DNA of 64,000 nucleotides from Glandiceps talaboti (lineage: Eukaryota > Hemichordata > Enteropneusta > Spengelidae). The notes beneath the pieces were generated by a model. That model saw only the letters and a program-made list of their open reading frames with translations, ran no database searches and was not told the DNA's origin. Of this stretch, positions 1-10,451 are shown in pieces (the first letter of the stretch is position 1; the number at the start of each line of letters is the position of its first letter). The stretch covers positions 18,006,730 to 18,070,729 of the forward strand of contig NC_135557.1 of the NCBI RefSeq assembly GCF_964340395.1. Direction: 5' to 3'. The translations under genes were made by a program, and so were the position numbers.

Positions 1-222
1 TTTTTCATTGCAGCTTTAATTTGTGTCTTTCTGAGTTTGCCAATAGCTGAATTTCCACAGTAGTATGTGTTTTAATACATACATGTATATAGTGTTTTAT
101 TTACCCAAAAGCACAAATGAACATTACAGATACACATACAAAAATACTATTTCGTGGGTAAATAGGGGAATCGGGATTTAGCTTACAGCTATTCAAGCCT
201 GTCCCCTACATAAGATATACTT

Positions 223-272
<50 letters not shown>

Positions 273-727
273 TGTGTGTGTGTGTATGTGTGTGTACGTG
301 TATACTTGTATGTGTGTATGCATGTATGTATGCATGTATGTATGTATGTATGTATGTATGTATGTATGTAGGTATGTATGTATGTATGTATGTATGTATG
401 TATGTATGTCTGTATGTATGTATGTATGTATGTATGTATGTATGTATGTATGTATGTATGTATGTATGTATGTATGTGTGTATGTGTGTATGTGTGTATG
501 TGTGTATGTATGTATGTATGTATGTATGAATGTATACTAGTAACAGTGGGTTTAGTTTGTGTCTGAGTTTGCCAATGGTTTAATTCCCATAGTTGTATGT
601 GTTTCAATACGTAAGATTTACAGGAGAAATCAAGATGCCTTTCACTTATGAGACAAGATGCTCTTTACACACATGCATAACGACAACTTCAAAAGCAAAT
701 GAAACAATTCTATACGATTCACTGTAC
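1..727. repeat. Intronic (TG)n/(TATG)n compound microsatellite between duplicated 60-bp flanks
   Basis: Bases 222-530 are an almost continuous TG-dinucleotide then TATG-tetranucleotide array. A roughly 60-bp segment at 20-82 (TTTGTGTCT..GAGTTTGCCAAT..) is repeated in direct orientation at 553-616, right after the array. Long His/Tyr/Thr or Cys/Val open frames here are translations of the microsatellite, not genes. Confidence 0.9.
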
Positions 728-912
728 CTTCTCGATCTGAGCATTCATAACCGGCTTCACATATAGTACAGTTGGGAGCGACAGGACCACTGTAATAACC
801 CTGTGAACATATTTTAGGCCCTTGAACTGTAGAGGGACAGTAGTAACCAGGGTTACATTCAGTACACAGCGATTGTCTACCAAATGAATAGGTACCTGGT
901 GCACACTCAGTC
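728..912 (-). CDS. Exon 14 of cysteine-rich repeat gene (last one inside window)
   Basis: Residues 664-725, phase 2 in and phase 1 out. Acceptor AATTTACAG, donor GTACAG. Module pieces: TECAPGTYSFGRQSLC, CTECNPGYYCPS, CSQGYYSGPVAPNC, CTICEAGYEC. The frame is still open at the donor and no stop or further exon appears before base 1, so the gene continues to the left of the window. Confidence 0.88.
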
Positions 913-1439
913 CTGTAAATAACAATATACACAATTAATCAATTATCAAAACTCCATCATGCCCTAATTTTTTAACTTCTGATAACTATCGTCGTTTGGA
1001 TTACAATAAAGTGAGGGATAAAATGACGATGAGAATTGTTGACAACTTACGGCCATTCTTCAACACTTGCAGCTTTTTCTTGGAAAATTTTGAGAAATTT
1101 CATTTACAGAAAGTATGTGACTAGTTGAGAAAACTTTTTTTTTTTCAATTTTCTGCAAGCTGACTGTTAATATCTGAATTTGCAAGCTACAGTTGACCAC
1201 TAGAGAGCAGTATACCAAAGCTGATGAATGTTTGCTCCAGTTGACTACTGGGGCTGTATACAAAGCTGATGAATGTTTGCTACAATTGACCACTAGAGGG
1301 CAGTATAACACGCTGATGAATGGTGGCTGGTCAAAAAATTATATCTCCCCAGGGAAGTGTTTACTATGAGAGTTACTCTATACACAAAGAAGTATCAAAG
1401 GCCAAAGGTCAAAGCTCAGAGTTCACTTTATGTACTTAC

Positions 1440-1568
1440 CCATCAGCTACATCTCTGTTAGGACATTCATAGCCAGCTGCACAAGCATAACATCGTGATT
1501 GGTTACCCACAGAATAATAACCATCGATGCACTCAATCTCATCATTACGATTGGTATATGGACACATA
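1440..1568 (-). CDS. Exon 13 of cysteine-rich repeat gene
   Basis: Residues 621-663, phase 2 in and phase 2 out (symmetric). Acceptor ACCTTTCAG, donor GTAAGT. It continues the CKPGY module of exon 12 (MCPYTNRND), then CIDGYYSVGNQSRC, CYACAAGYECP. NQS is a sequon. Confidence 0.88.
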
Positions 1569-1944
1569 CTGAAAGGTTAAAGGTCAAGTGGACAATTAAA
1601 TCATGATTGGTCAACAGACACGATACTCAGAGTGCAAAGGTCAAATTAGTATTTTAATTACTATGATTGGTGAATGGACATATATTGAAAGCTTTATGAT
1701 TGTAACCAGATCTTGATGCATGGCCTTACTTATATATGCATATATACAGACATGGCCTGAGAACCCAAAAGGGACTGTATACAACCCATAACACCAAAGT
1801 AAAACATTTTCTGTATGTACTACAATTGTTTATAACATCCACATCAAGTGTAAAAATATACTGTTTCATTTGCTAATTGACCACATTAGAAAGGCCACAC
1901 ACCAGGCTTGTAAATAAACAAATTGAAACGGTATACTTTTACGC

Positions 1945-2262
1945 TTGATATGAATGCTATAAATGAGTGTAGCACATAGAGAAAGTGCTTTACTTCAGTG
2001 TTAGTCATTGTAATATGAATGCTATAAATGAGTGTAGCACATAGAGAAAGTGCTTTACTTCAGTGTTACTAGTTGTAATATGAATGCTATAAATAAGTGT
2101 AACAGAGAATATGCTTTACTTTAGTGTTACCTGTTGTAATATGAATGGTATAAACGAGTGTAGCTCATAGAGAAAGTGCTTTACTGCAGTGTTACTTGCT
2201 GTAATACGAATGCTATAAATGAGTGTAATACAGAGAAAGTGCTTTACTTCAATGTTACTGGT
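1945..2262. repeat. Minisatellite, about 63-bp unit, five copies
   Basis: The unit ATATGAATGCTATAAATGAG then TGTAGCACATAGAGAAAGTGC is repeated about five times with few substitutions, inside the intron between exons 12 and 13. Confidence 0.85.
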
Positions 2263-2264
2263 TG

Positions 2265-2367
<103 letters not shown>

Positions 2368-2414
2368 GCGCGCAGACATGGCGTTGTAAGGTTAATAATA
2401 AATTGTTCACTCAC

Positions 2415-2693
2415 TATCCTGGTTTACATCCTGTACATGCCGTTTGTTGTCCAGTTGAGTACGTTCCAGGTTGACATTGTTGCTGGTAGTCACTATCTGT
2501 ATAAGGACAGGCATACCCTGCCGGACAACTGATGCATGCCACACTCTGAGATGTACTGTATTCCCCAGCTTCACAAACCCGGATATTCTGGCCATCCGTA
2601 CTGGGACATTCCTCACCAGCAGGACATATTGTGCACTCTGTAGCATTACTGGCAGAATATGTGCCTGGTTCACATTCTATCTCGTTGTCAGTT
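2415..2693 (-). CDS. Exon 12 of cysteine-rich repeat gene (largest in window)
   Basis: Residues 528-620, phase 2 in and phase 2 out (symmetric). Acceptor TTTTCCCTGACAG; donor GTGAGT at 2414, one codon before an in-frame TAG that would otherwise end the protein. Three module halves: CEPGTYSASNATEC, CTICPAGEECP, CEAGEYSTSQSVAC, CISCPAGYACP, CQPGTYSTGQQTAC, CTGCKPGY. NAT is a predicted glycosylation site. A pure (CA)n tract, read on the transcribed strand, starts about 50 nt past the donor. Confidence 0.9.
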
Positions 2694-2859
2694 CTGTCAG
2701 GGAAAATTACGGCTAAATTATATTTCCTGTCATTTTTTTCTAGAATCTGTATCATAGATTCATAGTTCAATTTTTTAGAAATACTAGCAAGTATTACTGT
2801 TGGTTTGCTTGCAACCTCAGAACATCATTAGTACTTTCAGCAAAAATCTGACATGAGAA

Positions 2860-3375
2860 ACAAAACATAACACACAGAATCTAAGACAACACACAGAATC
2901 TAAGACAACACACAGAATCTACCACGAAACACACAGAATCTAAGATAACACACAGAATCTCAGACAACATACAGAATCTACCATGAAACACAGAATGTAA
3001 CACACACACAATGTAACACAATGCACAGAATCTAGCACAACACACAGAATCTAAGATAACACACAGAATCTAGTATGACACACAGAATCTAGCACAAGAC
3101 AATGATTCTAAGATAACACAGAATCTAGCACGACACAGAATCTAACAAAACACACAGAATATAACACAACACACAGAATATAACACAACACAACACAACA
3201 CAACACAGAAAGTAACACAACACATATTAGAAGCTAACACAACACAGAATCTAACAAAACACACAGAATCTAACATAACACACAGAATATAACACAACAC
3301 AACACAACACAACACAACACAGAAAGTAACACAACACATATTAGAAGCTAACACAACACACAGAATATAACACAA
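2860..3375. repeat. Minisatellite based on CACAGAATCTAA / AACACAACA
   Basis: Short units (CACAGAATCTAAGACAACA and variants) fill the intron between exons 11 and 12. A higher-order unit of roughly 120 bp containing AACACATATTAGAAGCTAAC is seen twice near 3,180-3,360. Confidence 0.85.
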
Positions 3376-3404
3376 ATTTAAACAGACAAACTCTGGCTAC
3401 TTAC

Positions 3405-3567
3405 GTAGTACTTTCACAATAATAACCAGCTGAACAGATGGTACAGGATATGGCACTTCCTATTGAATAAGAACCTGGGGCACAAGCTGTCACACTGCCC
3501 CCTACAGGGCAGGCATAGCCAGGTGGACAGTCTGTACAGGAAGTAGCACCAGCATTGCTGTATTTAC
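3405..3567 (-). CDS. Exon 11 of cysteine-rich repeat gene
   Basis: Residues 474-527, phase 1 in and phase 2 out. Acceptor TTTCTTATAG, donor GTAAGT. Module pieces: KYSNAGATSC, CTDCPPGYACP, CAPGSYSIGSAISC, CTICSAGYYC. A CACAGAATCTAA minisatellite begins about 30 bp into the downstream intron. Confidence 0.9.
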
Positions 3568-3674
3568 CTATAAGAAATATAAAGTAAGTAAAGATAACCT
3601 AGATTTATAGGAAGTTACAAAACACAACAATATATCGTAGCCTAGTATAAAAATTTACAATGTCTAGTACATAC

Positions 3675-3821
3675 CTGATTCACATGGAGTCGGTGCTTGA
3701 GTGGCATCAGGACAAGCACTTCCTTCGGGACATTGTCGACAATTCTCATTCAATGGATCATCGTTGTACCAACCAGTGTTACATTTGACTGGTAAGACAG
3801 TTGTTACTGTACACTGATAAC
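3675..3821 (-). CDS. Exon 10 of cysteine-rich repeat gene
   Basis: Residues 425-473, phase 1 in and phase 1 out (symmetric). Acceptor TATATTACAG, donor GTATGT. It contains CNTGWYNDDPLNENC followed by CRQCPEGSACP, so the aromatic position after the glycine is Trp instead of the usual Tyr. Confidence 0.88.
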
Positions 3822-4040
3822 CTGTAATATAGCAAACAGTTTATTAGATTCTCTATAGCTTGATGAAACAATATCTATGACTTACTTGTCCATTTAAGGC
3901 GATAAATTGGTCCTTCTTTCCAAAAATATTTCAGACACTTTTGAAGCGGAAAAGAAATTGAATATGATATGTCATTACAGTCTTCAATGAACTCACACTT
4001 CTCTGGCAAGACCTAGAGAGGGAGTAACAACACATGTTTG

Positions 4041-4300
4041 GGTTGTCGGTGGCTGAGTGGTTAAACCACTTGCCTTTTACCAGTGGTCAGGGTTTGAACC
4101 CATTCAAGGTTTGATTAAATTTACCATGCTGTAAGTAAGAAATGTGTCGTTCAGTTTGACTCTACTGAACAACGCAGGTTTTCCCTGGGTACTCCGGTTT
4201 CCTCCTGCATTAACACTGAACCCATGAGGGATTGCCCTCACTGGACTTCTTGAGTGTTTATATACTTAAAGAACTATCCAGTATAAGTAAAGATTATCAA
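4041..4300 (+). mobile_element. tRNA-derived SINE
   Basis: The 5' part resembles a tRNA gene with RNA polymerase III signals: A box TGGCTGAGTGG (4050-4060) and B box GGTTTGAACCC (4091-4101) about 30 nt apart. The body contains GGTTTTCCCTGGGTACTCCG, a block found in other SINE-like sequence of this window (20.8-21.0 kb and 41.04-41.15 kb, both on the other strand). The tail is short A/T-rich sequence ending next to exon 9. Confidence 0.75.
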
Positions 4301-4337
4301 ATTATTAGATTACTATCAAATCTACAATAAGCATTAC

Positions 4338-4553
4338 CTGCTGGACACGGTTCACAGGCAGTTGCATACCCAGTTGAATAATACTTTGGATCACATGTAG
4401 TAACAGAAGATGTTGTACATTGCGAGCCTGCTGGACAATCAGTGCAAGACGTATCTGTGGCGGAATCTGCATAGTAACCACCGGGACATGCAATAGGAGC
4501 TGCAGCACCTGATGGACAATAGTTGCCAACACCGCAGTCTGTACATGTCATAT
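4338..4553 (-). CDS. Exon 9 of cysteine-rich repeat gene
   Basis: Residues 353-424, phase 1 in and phase 1 out (symmetric). Acceptor AATCTTACAG, donor GTAATG. Module pieces: MTCTDCGVGNYCPSG, CPGGYYADSATDTSC, CTDCPAGSQC, CDPKYYSTGYATAC, CEPCPAG. A tRNA-derived SINE ends within about 40 bp of the donor. Confidence 0.9.
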
Positions 4554-4663
4554 CTGTAAGATTGAAAATCAGTATATGATACTCATACACACAATTCACA
4601 CTTTTTAAGTTTCTATGGCTATGTGGAATATTTAAGAGTGTCGTCAATCTAAATCCATAAGGT

Positions 4664-4965
4664 ATGTTGTGACAGGGTGTCTTCACATGCAGTGACAGGG
4701 TGCCCTCACATGTCGTGACACGATGCCCTCACATGCCATGACAGGGTGCCGTAACATGCTGTGATGCCATGAGAGAGTTCCCTCATATGCCGTGATAGGG
4801 TGCTCTCACATGCTGTGACGCCATGAGAGGGTTCCCTCACATGCCATGACGGGGTGTCCTCACACATCAGTCAACCCCTTTCATAGATAGATAGGGTAGG
4901 ACAGTGAAGGCATAGCAAAACAACACATCTTACAATCTACATCAATCTTTAATATCCTTGAAATA
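4664..4965. repeat. GACAGGGTGCCCTCACATG tandem units and dispersed-repeat tail
   Basis: Seven or so irregular 25-60 bp units carry TGACAGGGTGCCCTCACATG. They lead into a segment (4,845-4,950) matching others near 11,985-12,070 and 13,885-13,970 (GCGCCCTCACA..ATCGGTCA), so the satellite appears to have grown from one end of a dispersed repeat. Confidence 0.65.
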
Positions 4966-5315
4966 CTGAGATACAAAGTTTTTTATTTAAAATTTATATT
5001 TCAAAATTTTACACTCTTTCGGGAAGGGTGGGGCTGGAATACAATCTTACAGCATCAGTCTACATGTGATGGAGTAAATGCAAATTTCTTAAAATGCTTT
5101 TGATGTCCATTACTATGGTCAGCAAGGAACTCTACTATCTTGTGTAAATGAAAAAAATGGCATATCATCAAAGGTCTACAGTACTTGACTACAGTAACTC
5201 TCAGTTCCATATTTCTAAATAGCACTCCTAGTGTCCAACTATATTATTCTTTTGTTTTTTTCCATGATAGTATTGTGTGGGCTTTGCAAACATGACATGC
5301 TTGTTTGCCAAAACT

Positions 5316-5480
5316 ACACAATCTTTTGTCTTTCTTATAACAGTGATACAGCCTTTTCAAACAGCACTCCTAGTGGCAAAAACTACACAATCTTTTGTCT
5401 TTCTTATAACAGTGATACAGCCTTTTCAAACAGCACTCCTAGTGGCAAAAACTACACATTCTTTTGTCTTTCTTATAACA
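5316..5480. repeat. 69-bp tandem repeat, about 2.4 copies
   Basis: Unit begins ACACAATCTTTTGTCTTTCT; starts at 5316, 5385 and 5454. Intron between exons 8 and 9. Confidence 0.9.
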
Positions 5481-5532
5481 TGGCACATTCACTGTACAAC
5501 AGGGAACCAAAATCGATTATAAGGTTACATAC

Positions 5533-5643
5533 CTCCTTCAGCACTGTACTGTCCTGAACTACAAGCCGTTAAACTGGTTGATGTACATTCATAGCCAGCA
5601 GGACACAGTGTACAGTTCGTTGACCCTCCAACTGAATAAGTGC
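5533..5643 (-). CDS. Exon 8 of cysteine-rich repeat gene
   Basis: Residues 316-352, phase 1 in and phase 1 out (symmetric). Acceptor TATTCTATAG, donor GTATGT. One compact module: GTYSVGGSTNC, CTLCPAGYEC, CSSGQYSAEG, with an NCT sequon. A 69-bp tandem repeat lies just downstream in the intron. Confidence 0.9.
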
Positions 5644-5717
5644 CTATAGAATAAATATCATGTTAGGTAAGATCATAACCACAACATCATAAAGGAATGA
5701 TTACTTTCTTTGAAAAA

Positions 5718-6252
5718 TGTTTTCTCAGTACCTGCAATAGTATTTTACCTCATACTAGAGGGTCAAAATAGAACAAGGTTGACTTATTCTCAGTACCTGC
5801 AATAGTATTTTACCTCATGCTAGAGGGTCAAAATAGAACAAGGTTAACTTATTCTCAGTACCTGCAATAGTATTTTACCTCATGCTAGAGGGTCAAAATA
5901 GAACAAGGTTGACTTATTCTCAGTACCTGCAATAGCATTTTACCTCATGGTAGAGGGTCAAAATAGAACAAGAAGGTTGACTTATTCTCAGTACCTGCAA
6001 TAGCATTTTACCTCATGGTAGAGGGTCAAAATAGAACAAGGTTGACTTATTCTCAGTACCTGCAATAGCATTTTACCTCAAGCTAGGGGGTCAAAATAGA
6101 ACAAGAAGGTCGACTCATTTTCACGCGCACCTATAGTAATGCATGTGAGGTGTGTGGAGTGAAGTTATGGTGTCGACCAGGAAATAGAAAGCAATTATTT
6201 TTATGATGCACCTAGGCAGTAATATTCTATTTCAGGTACCAAGAATTCATCA
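5718..6252. repeat. 66-69 bp tandem repeat (six copies) plus single-copy arm
   Basis: The unit contains CAGTACCTGCAATAGTATTTTACCTCATGC and AGGGTCAAAATAGAACAAGG. The last unit and the following 140 bp (6,050-6,252) are an inverted match to 10,932-11,135. Intron between exons 7 and 8. Confidence 0.85.
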
Positions 6253-6589
6253 AACAGCCTTTCACATTGAAAACAACAAACACACATTGTATTTATAACC
6301 AAGATCACCATTTTTATCTTGGATTCAATCATTAGACTTTCAAAGTCTACGTACATCAGATTAAATGTTCACACATCTGGGATTCCATTCCTTTGTCACA
6401 TGATTCCTATGATGAGTCATGTGACCAACCCAGGGCACAGCATGTGGACGAAAGCTTCACTTTTTGCTTTCACTAAATATGAATTGTGTGTAGTGTTTCA
6501 AAAGTTTAAATGTCTATGTTATTTGAATAGAAGTTGAAAGAGATTCAAAGACAACAGATAGCCTCTAGACTAACAGATAACGAACTGAC

Positions 6590-6787
6590 CTGTAACACCG
6601 CTACAATCTTCCTGCAATGACGTCGTTGGACACCGATATCCAGATAGACACGATACACACGTTGCATCACCTTGAGCGGCGTACTCTCCAGCAACGCAGT
6701 CTATCGGGTCTTGTGTCGGATCAGTACAAGACTGACCAGCTGGACAAGGAAGACATGAAGTACGTGCCGGCTCTGCACTTATCTCAT
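6590..6787 (-). CDS. Exon 7 of cysteine-rich repeat gene
   Basis: Residues 250-315, phase 1 in and phase 1 out (symmetric, so it could be skipped without a frameshift). Acceptor GTTTCCCAG, donor GTCAGT. Module pieces: CLPCPAGQSC, CVAGEYAAQGDATC, CVSCLSGYRCP. This exon is clearly richer in CpG than the other exons and the surrounding introns. An open frame on the opposite strand (6617-6874) is its antisense shadow. Confidence 0.9.
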
Positions 6788-7099
6788 CTGGGAAACAAAC
6801 ACAGAATAAATTTTATCTTGAATGATAATGTGATTATCAGGTTGAGCACACTCAGGCACTTAGTCAGTTTATAATTTCTCTCCATTCATCTTTTTAGTTC
6901 AAGATCGCTGGTACATTCCATGAATCTAATCACCCTACGATTAAGATAGTGCAAACCTTGGTACGCCAAAATAATGTACTCTGCTTGTAGATCATGGAAG
7001 TCCATCAGACACACCACTCTACTGTGAGTTTCGTGTACCCAATTCATCCATTCTTGCAACCTACCAAGTTTGTCTGTCACACATTGTCCAGAGTTTTAG

Positions 7100-7222
7100 C
7101 AAAGCATAAGACAGGCAAACTTGGTAGGTTGATACAATTCACTTGTGACTTTATGCCATGAGACAGACAAACTTGGTAGGTTAATACAAGTCAGTTGTCA
7201 CTTTATGCCAGTGCAGTACTGA
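7100..7222. repeat. Two-copy ~60-bp tandem repeat
   Basis: AGACAGRCAAACTTGGTAGG followed by TTRATACAA and GTCACTTTATGCCA is present twice in the intron between exons 6 and 7. Confidence 0.75.
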
Positions 7223-7278
7223 CAGAGCTGTGTGTATTTGAACAGGGTCTAGTGATTAAATCTAAATGTTAACCTTAC

Positions 7279-7412
7279 CATTGGCACATCTGGTACAGTT
7301 GGAAGCACCAGCTAATGAAATATAACCTTTTGTACACTGAACGGGAGACTGGCTGGGGTCTGGACAAGCATAGCCTTGCTCACATATAGTACACTGGTCT
7401 GCACCAGATGAA
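7279..7412 (-). CDS. Exon 6 of cysteine-rich repeat gene
   Basis: Residues 205-249, phase 2 in and phase 1 out. Acceptor ATGTTTCAG, donor GTAAGG. Module pieces: SSSGADQCTICEQGYACP, CTKGYISLAGASNCTRC. NCT is a predicted glycosylation sequon immediately before the paired cysteine. Confidence 0.9.
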
Positions 7413-7574
7413 CTGAAACATAAAATTAAAAATTATGTAAATACAAGTACCACATGAAGTGAGACAAAGTGCAGGTAAGAGTAAATTCATGTACCAGATG
7501 AACTGATATACAACATTCAAATTTATGTAAATACATGTACGAGTTAATATCAGTTTATATATTTCGTAACTCAC

Positions 7575-7707
7575 CTGTAAGTTCCAGCTTCACACCTGGT
7601 ACATACCATTACACCTGCTGCACTGAAATAGCCAGCTGAGCATTCTGATTGGCTGTTACCATTAGGACACTCAGAACCAGCTGTGCATTGTGCACACGAT
7701 ATTTGTG
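7575..7707 (-). CDS. Exon 5 of cysteine-rich repeat gene
   Basis: Residues 161-204, phase 1 in and phase 2 out. Acceptor CATTTCCAG, donor GTGAGT. One module: CAQCTAGSECP, CSAGYFSAAG, CTRCEAGTY, running into the serine codon completed by exon 6. Confidence 0.9.
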
Positions 7708-7796
7708 CTGGAAATGAACACAACGAATCGTTAATTTTGAGACTTTGTATTATCTCCATATCCTGAATATACATGTACTAATATTGAACTTGGATT

Positions 7797-8060
7797 ACAT
7801 CACATTGCATCACATCACATCACATCACATCACATTGCATTACATCACATTGCATCGCATAACATCACATAACATCACATCACATCACATCGCATCACAT
7901 CGCATAACATCACATTGCATTGCATTGCATCGCATTGCATCACATCACAAATCATATCAAACATCACCTACATGTATAACATCACAGTGTTTCAAATCAG
8001 TGTTTCACATCACATAACATCATTACATTAGTTTACATCACACCACATCTCATCACACTT
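7797..8060. repeat. Degenerate CATCA/CATTG pentamer-type satellite
   Basis: Imperfect CACATCACAT / GCATTGCATC units in the intron between exons 4 and 5. Confidence 0.85.
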
Positions 8061-8344
8061 AATTCCATCATATCATTTCACATATAGAATTCACACATAT
8101 TACATAATAAATAATTTCACTCTCCACATCAAGTGATACATATAGACATGTAAATCTAAGTTCAACATTCCCTTTTCAATTTGCTGGCTTAGTGTCAGCC
8201 CAGTGTTAGCACTGTGCTATCCATTTAACCCTTCCAGTCAATAGCATTGTTATTGTCATCAAGCAAGGTCACATGTTTATATTGATATAGCGTAATGCTG
8301 GCACGCGATTTAGGTGTAGGCATTATCCCTCCAAGTTCCAGTTG

Positions 8345-8930
8345 CTAAAACATACATGTACTAGTGAGGTGCGTAATAGTGCCAGCCTAGTGTTAGGTCT
8401 AAACTACTCCATTATGATATCAGATGCGAGCACAGCTGGCAAGTGAATCTTAACTGTACTGTACTGCTAACTTGATATTAGCACAGAGCTGAGGCAAACA
8501 TTAACCCTTCGAGCTGCTAACAAATACTGGTGTGGTGCTAGTGCCAGCATAGTGTTAGCACTGAGCTAACCCGATACTATCAGATACACACTACACTGCA
8601 CTGCACTGCGCTGCACTGAAAGCCTGAATGAGATGTTAACACAAAGCTGGTTGCTAACACATACTAGTGAGGTGCTAGTGCCAGCCTAGTGTTAGCTCTG
8701 AACTAACCCAATACTATCTGATGCAAACCTAGTTAGCAAGCCATTCTTAACTGTACTATACTGCTAGCCTGATGTTAACACAGAGCTGGTGCAAACATTA
8801 ACCCTTCCAGTTGCTAACACATACTGGTGAGGTGCTAGTGCCAGCGTAGTGTTAGCACTGAACTACCCCAATACTATCAGAAGCAAACCTAGTTGGCAAG
8901 CCATTCTTAAACTGTGCTGTAAAGTCCACA
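8345..8930. repeat. Diverged tandem array of ~157-bp units abutting exon 4 donor
   Basis: About four units carry GTGCTAGTGCCAGCNTAGTGTTAGC, then AACCCAATACTATC and AACCTAGTTGGCAAGCCATTC. The final unit ends within a few bases of the exon 4 donor at 8,933. Confidence 0.75.
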
Positions 8931-8933
8931 TAC

Positions 8934-9171
8934 CTTCAGTGTCTGTATAGTAGCCATCTTCACACTGTGTTGGCTCTGACATTCCATTATACGGACATTT
9001 ATAACCAGCAGGACATGCAGTACAATCTGTGCTACCATTGTTAGCAAAGTAACCTTGTCCACATTCTGTTAGACTTCCGAGGGCTAGTCCATCAATACCA
9101 CACATAAACCCTCCTAGACACAACTCGCAGTATTCAGCCCCTGCACTACTAAAGGTACCAGCTGAACAATC
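8934..9171 (-). CDS. Exon 4 of cysteine-rich repeat gene
   Basis: Residues 82-160, phase 0 in and phase 1 out. Acceptor TTATTTTAG, donor GTATGT. It holds nearly two modules: CSAGTFSSAGAEYC, CELCLGGFMC, CGQGYFANNGSTDC, CTACPAGYKCP and CEDGYYTDTEG. NGST is a likely N-glycosylation site. The donor sits directly beside a diverged tandem array of roughly 157-bp units on its intron side. Confidence 0.9.
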
Positions 9172-9735
9172 CTAAAATAATAAAAATAGTGAAATAAATT
9201 AATTTACCCATTATTACTTTGTCATAATGTTAAACATTGGGCTTATGGATGATTTTGGATCATAGCCTCCATGTGCATTTCAAGGGAGCAATTTCTTCAG
9301 AAGTTTGTACCAGTGCCCTCAGTGGCCAACAGCGCCCTCAGTGGCCAAATAGTAATTTGTGTATGATTGTGTTTCACTTCGATATGTTTGTACATCCAAT
9401 TACATTTAATGTGTACAGAAAGTCTAATATGCTAATATTCTACTTTCTTCTAAGTTCTATACAGCCAACAAAGAATTTTAAAAAATATTATGAACCAGAT
9501 AGACATATGCTATGCAATACACGGATGCACTCTATACAAATATTGTACACAATCATACAGATACTGTGGACTGTTTTAGTTGATTTTATTTAGTTGAATA
9601 TCCAAAATACCAAAATAATGCATTACTGTGTTGTTTAATTTTCATAATATTCATGGCCGAATAATAACTGAAAGATTTGCATAAATTAAATTCCATACAA
9701 CCAATCAGATTACTTGAATGGGACCTGATACACAC

Positions 9736-9823
9736 CTGGCAATCTGCTTCTTCATCTTGTGTTGTTTGATCATTGTAAGTACCCGCAGGACAAGGTGTCA
9801 TTGCATTACTTCCACCAAGACAA
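9736..9823 (-). CDS. Exon 3 of cysteine-rich repeat gene
   Basis: Residues 52-81, phase 2 in and phase 0 out. The acceptor is TTTTTAG and the donor CAG|GTGTGT. It completes the module begun in exon 2 (YYCLGGS) and starts the next with CPAGTYND, followed by an acidic DEEADC segment. The intron upstream is about 12.4 kb, full of minisatellites and MITEs. Confidence 0.82.
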
Positions 9824-10019
9824 CTAAAAAGTAATGATAAAAAATAAAATACTGATAAAAAAAAGCTCTTTCATTTCAAATAATAAATAATCACAGAAAT
9901 CTAAAGTATTATCTGTGAGGTTTAGTAACAACAATTAATAATCCGTTGAATGTAAGGAAACTTTTTAAGCATGTATGTAACAATTATGGCTTCAGCTGTA
10001 ATAGTTCTTACAAATTAAG

Positions 10020-10451
10020 GGTTAGATTAATAGCTTAGTGTAGGACAAAAAACTAAATTCTTTTACTTTCGGGGTGGGGGAGGGGGGAGGGGTTGAGCCA
10101 TTTTAGTTCTCATCCAACAAAATTGATTTTACTTTTAATGAATGTTTTATACCCCTAAATGTAAATATTGATAAAAAAAAAATGTCGTCAAATTGAGAAA
10201 TAAGAAGAATTTTCACTATAGTAAATGCATGACACTAAAATAAAGTAAAGTGTTAACAAAAGAACGATTTTTTCATAACGGCTTTGTATTCATAGTAGTA
10301 CATACTACTATATACTGATTTGAAATTGACTGTGTTGTCCGAAACATTTTCAATTTTAACCAATTTAGTTAGAAGGGGGTTGGGGAGGGGTGCGTGAAGC
10401 CGAACTAAAAGAATTTAGATTTTTATCCTACATTGAACTATTAATCTCACC
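10020..10451 (+). mobile_element. MITE family C, copy 1 (long terminal inverted repeats)
   Basis: The two ends are inverted copies of each other over about 46 bp: left end GGTTAGATTAATAGCTTAGT and onward to AAATTCTTTTA, right end (read inward) GGTGAGATTAATAGTTCAAT and onward to AAATTCTTTTA. The interior has no open frame. A related reversed copy lies at 55.57-55.99 kb. Non-autonomous DNA element; superfamily not assigned. Confidence 0.75.

Noticed and set aside
206-607. 133-residue His/Tyr/Thr-rich frame and overlapping Cys/Val frames
   Set aside because: Direct translation of TG/TATG microsatellite; open in several frames at once. The same applies to frames at 2.1-2.5, 18.5-18.8, 39.2-39.7, 40.8-41.1, 46.1-46.4, 53.3-53.6 and 63.4-63.6 kb.
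2471-2716. 81-codon plus-strand frame
   Set aside because: Antisense shadow of exon 12.
4041-4110. A functional tRNA gene
   Set aside because: A and B boxes are present, but the cloverleaf is poor and the sequence continues into a SINE body seen elsewhere in the window.
6617-6874. 85-codon plus-strand frame
   Set aside because: Antisense shadow of exon 7; the minus strand has splice sites and the cysteine module pattern.
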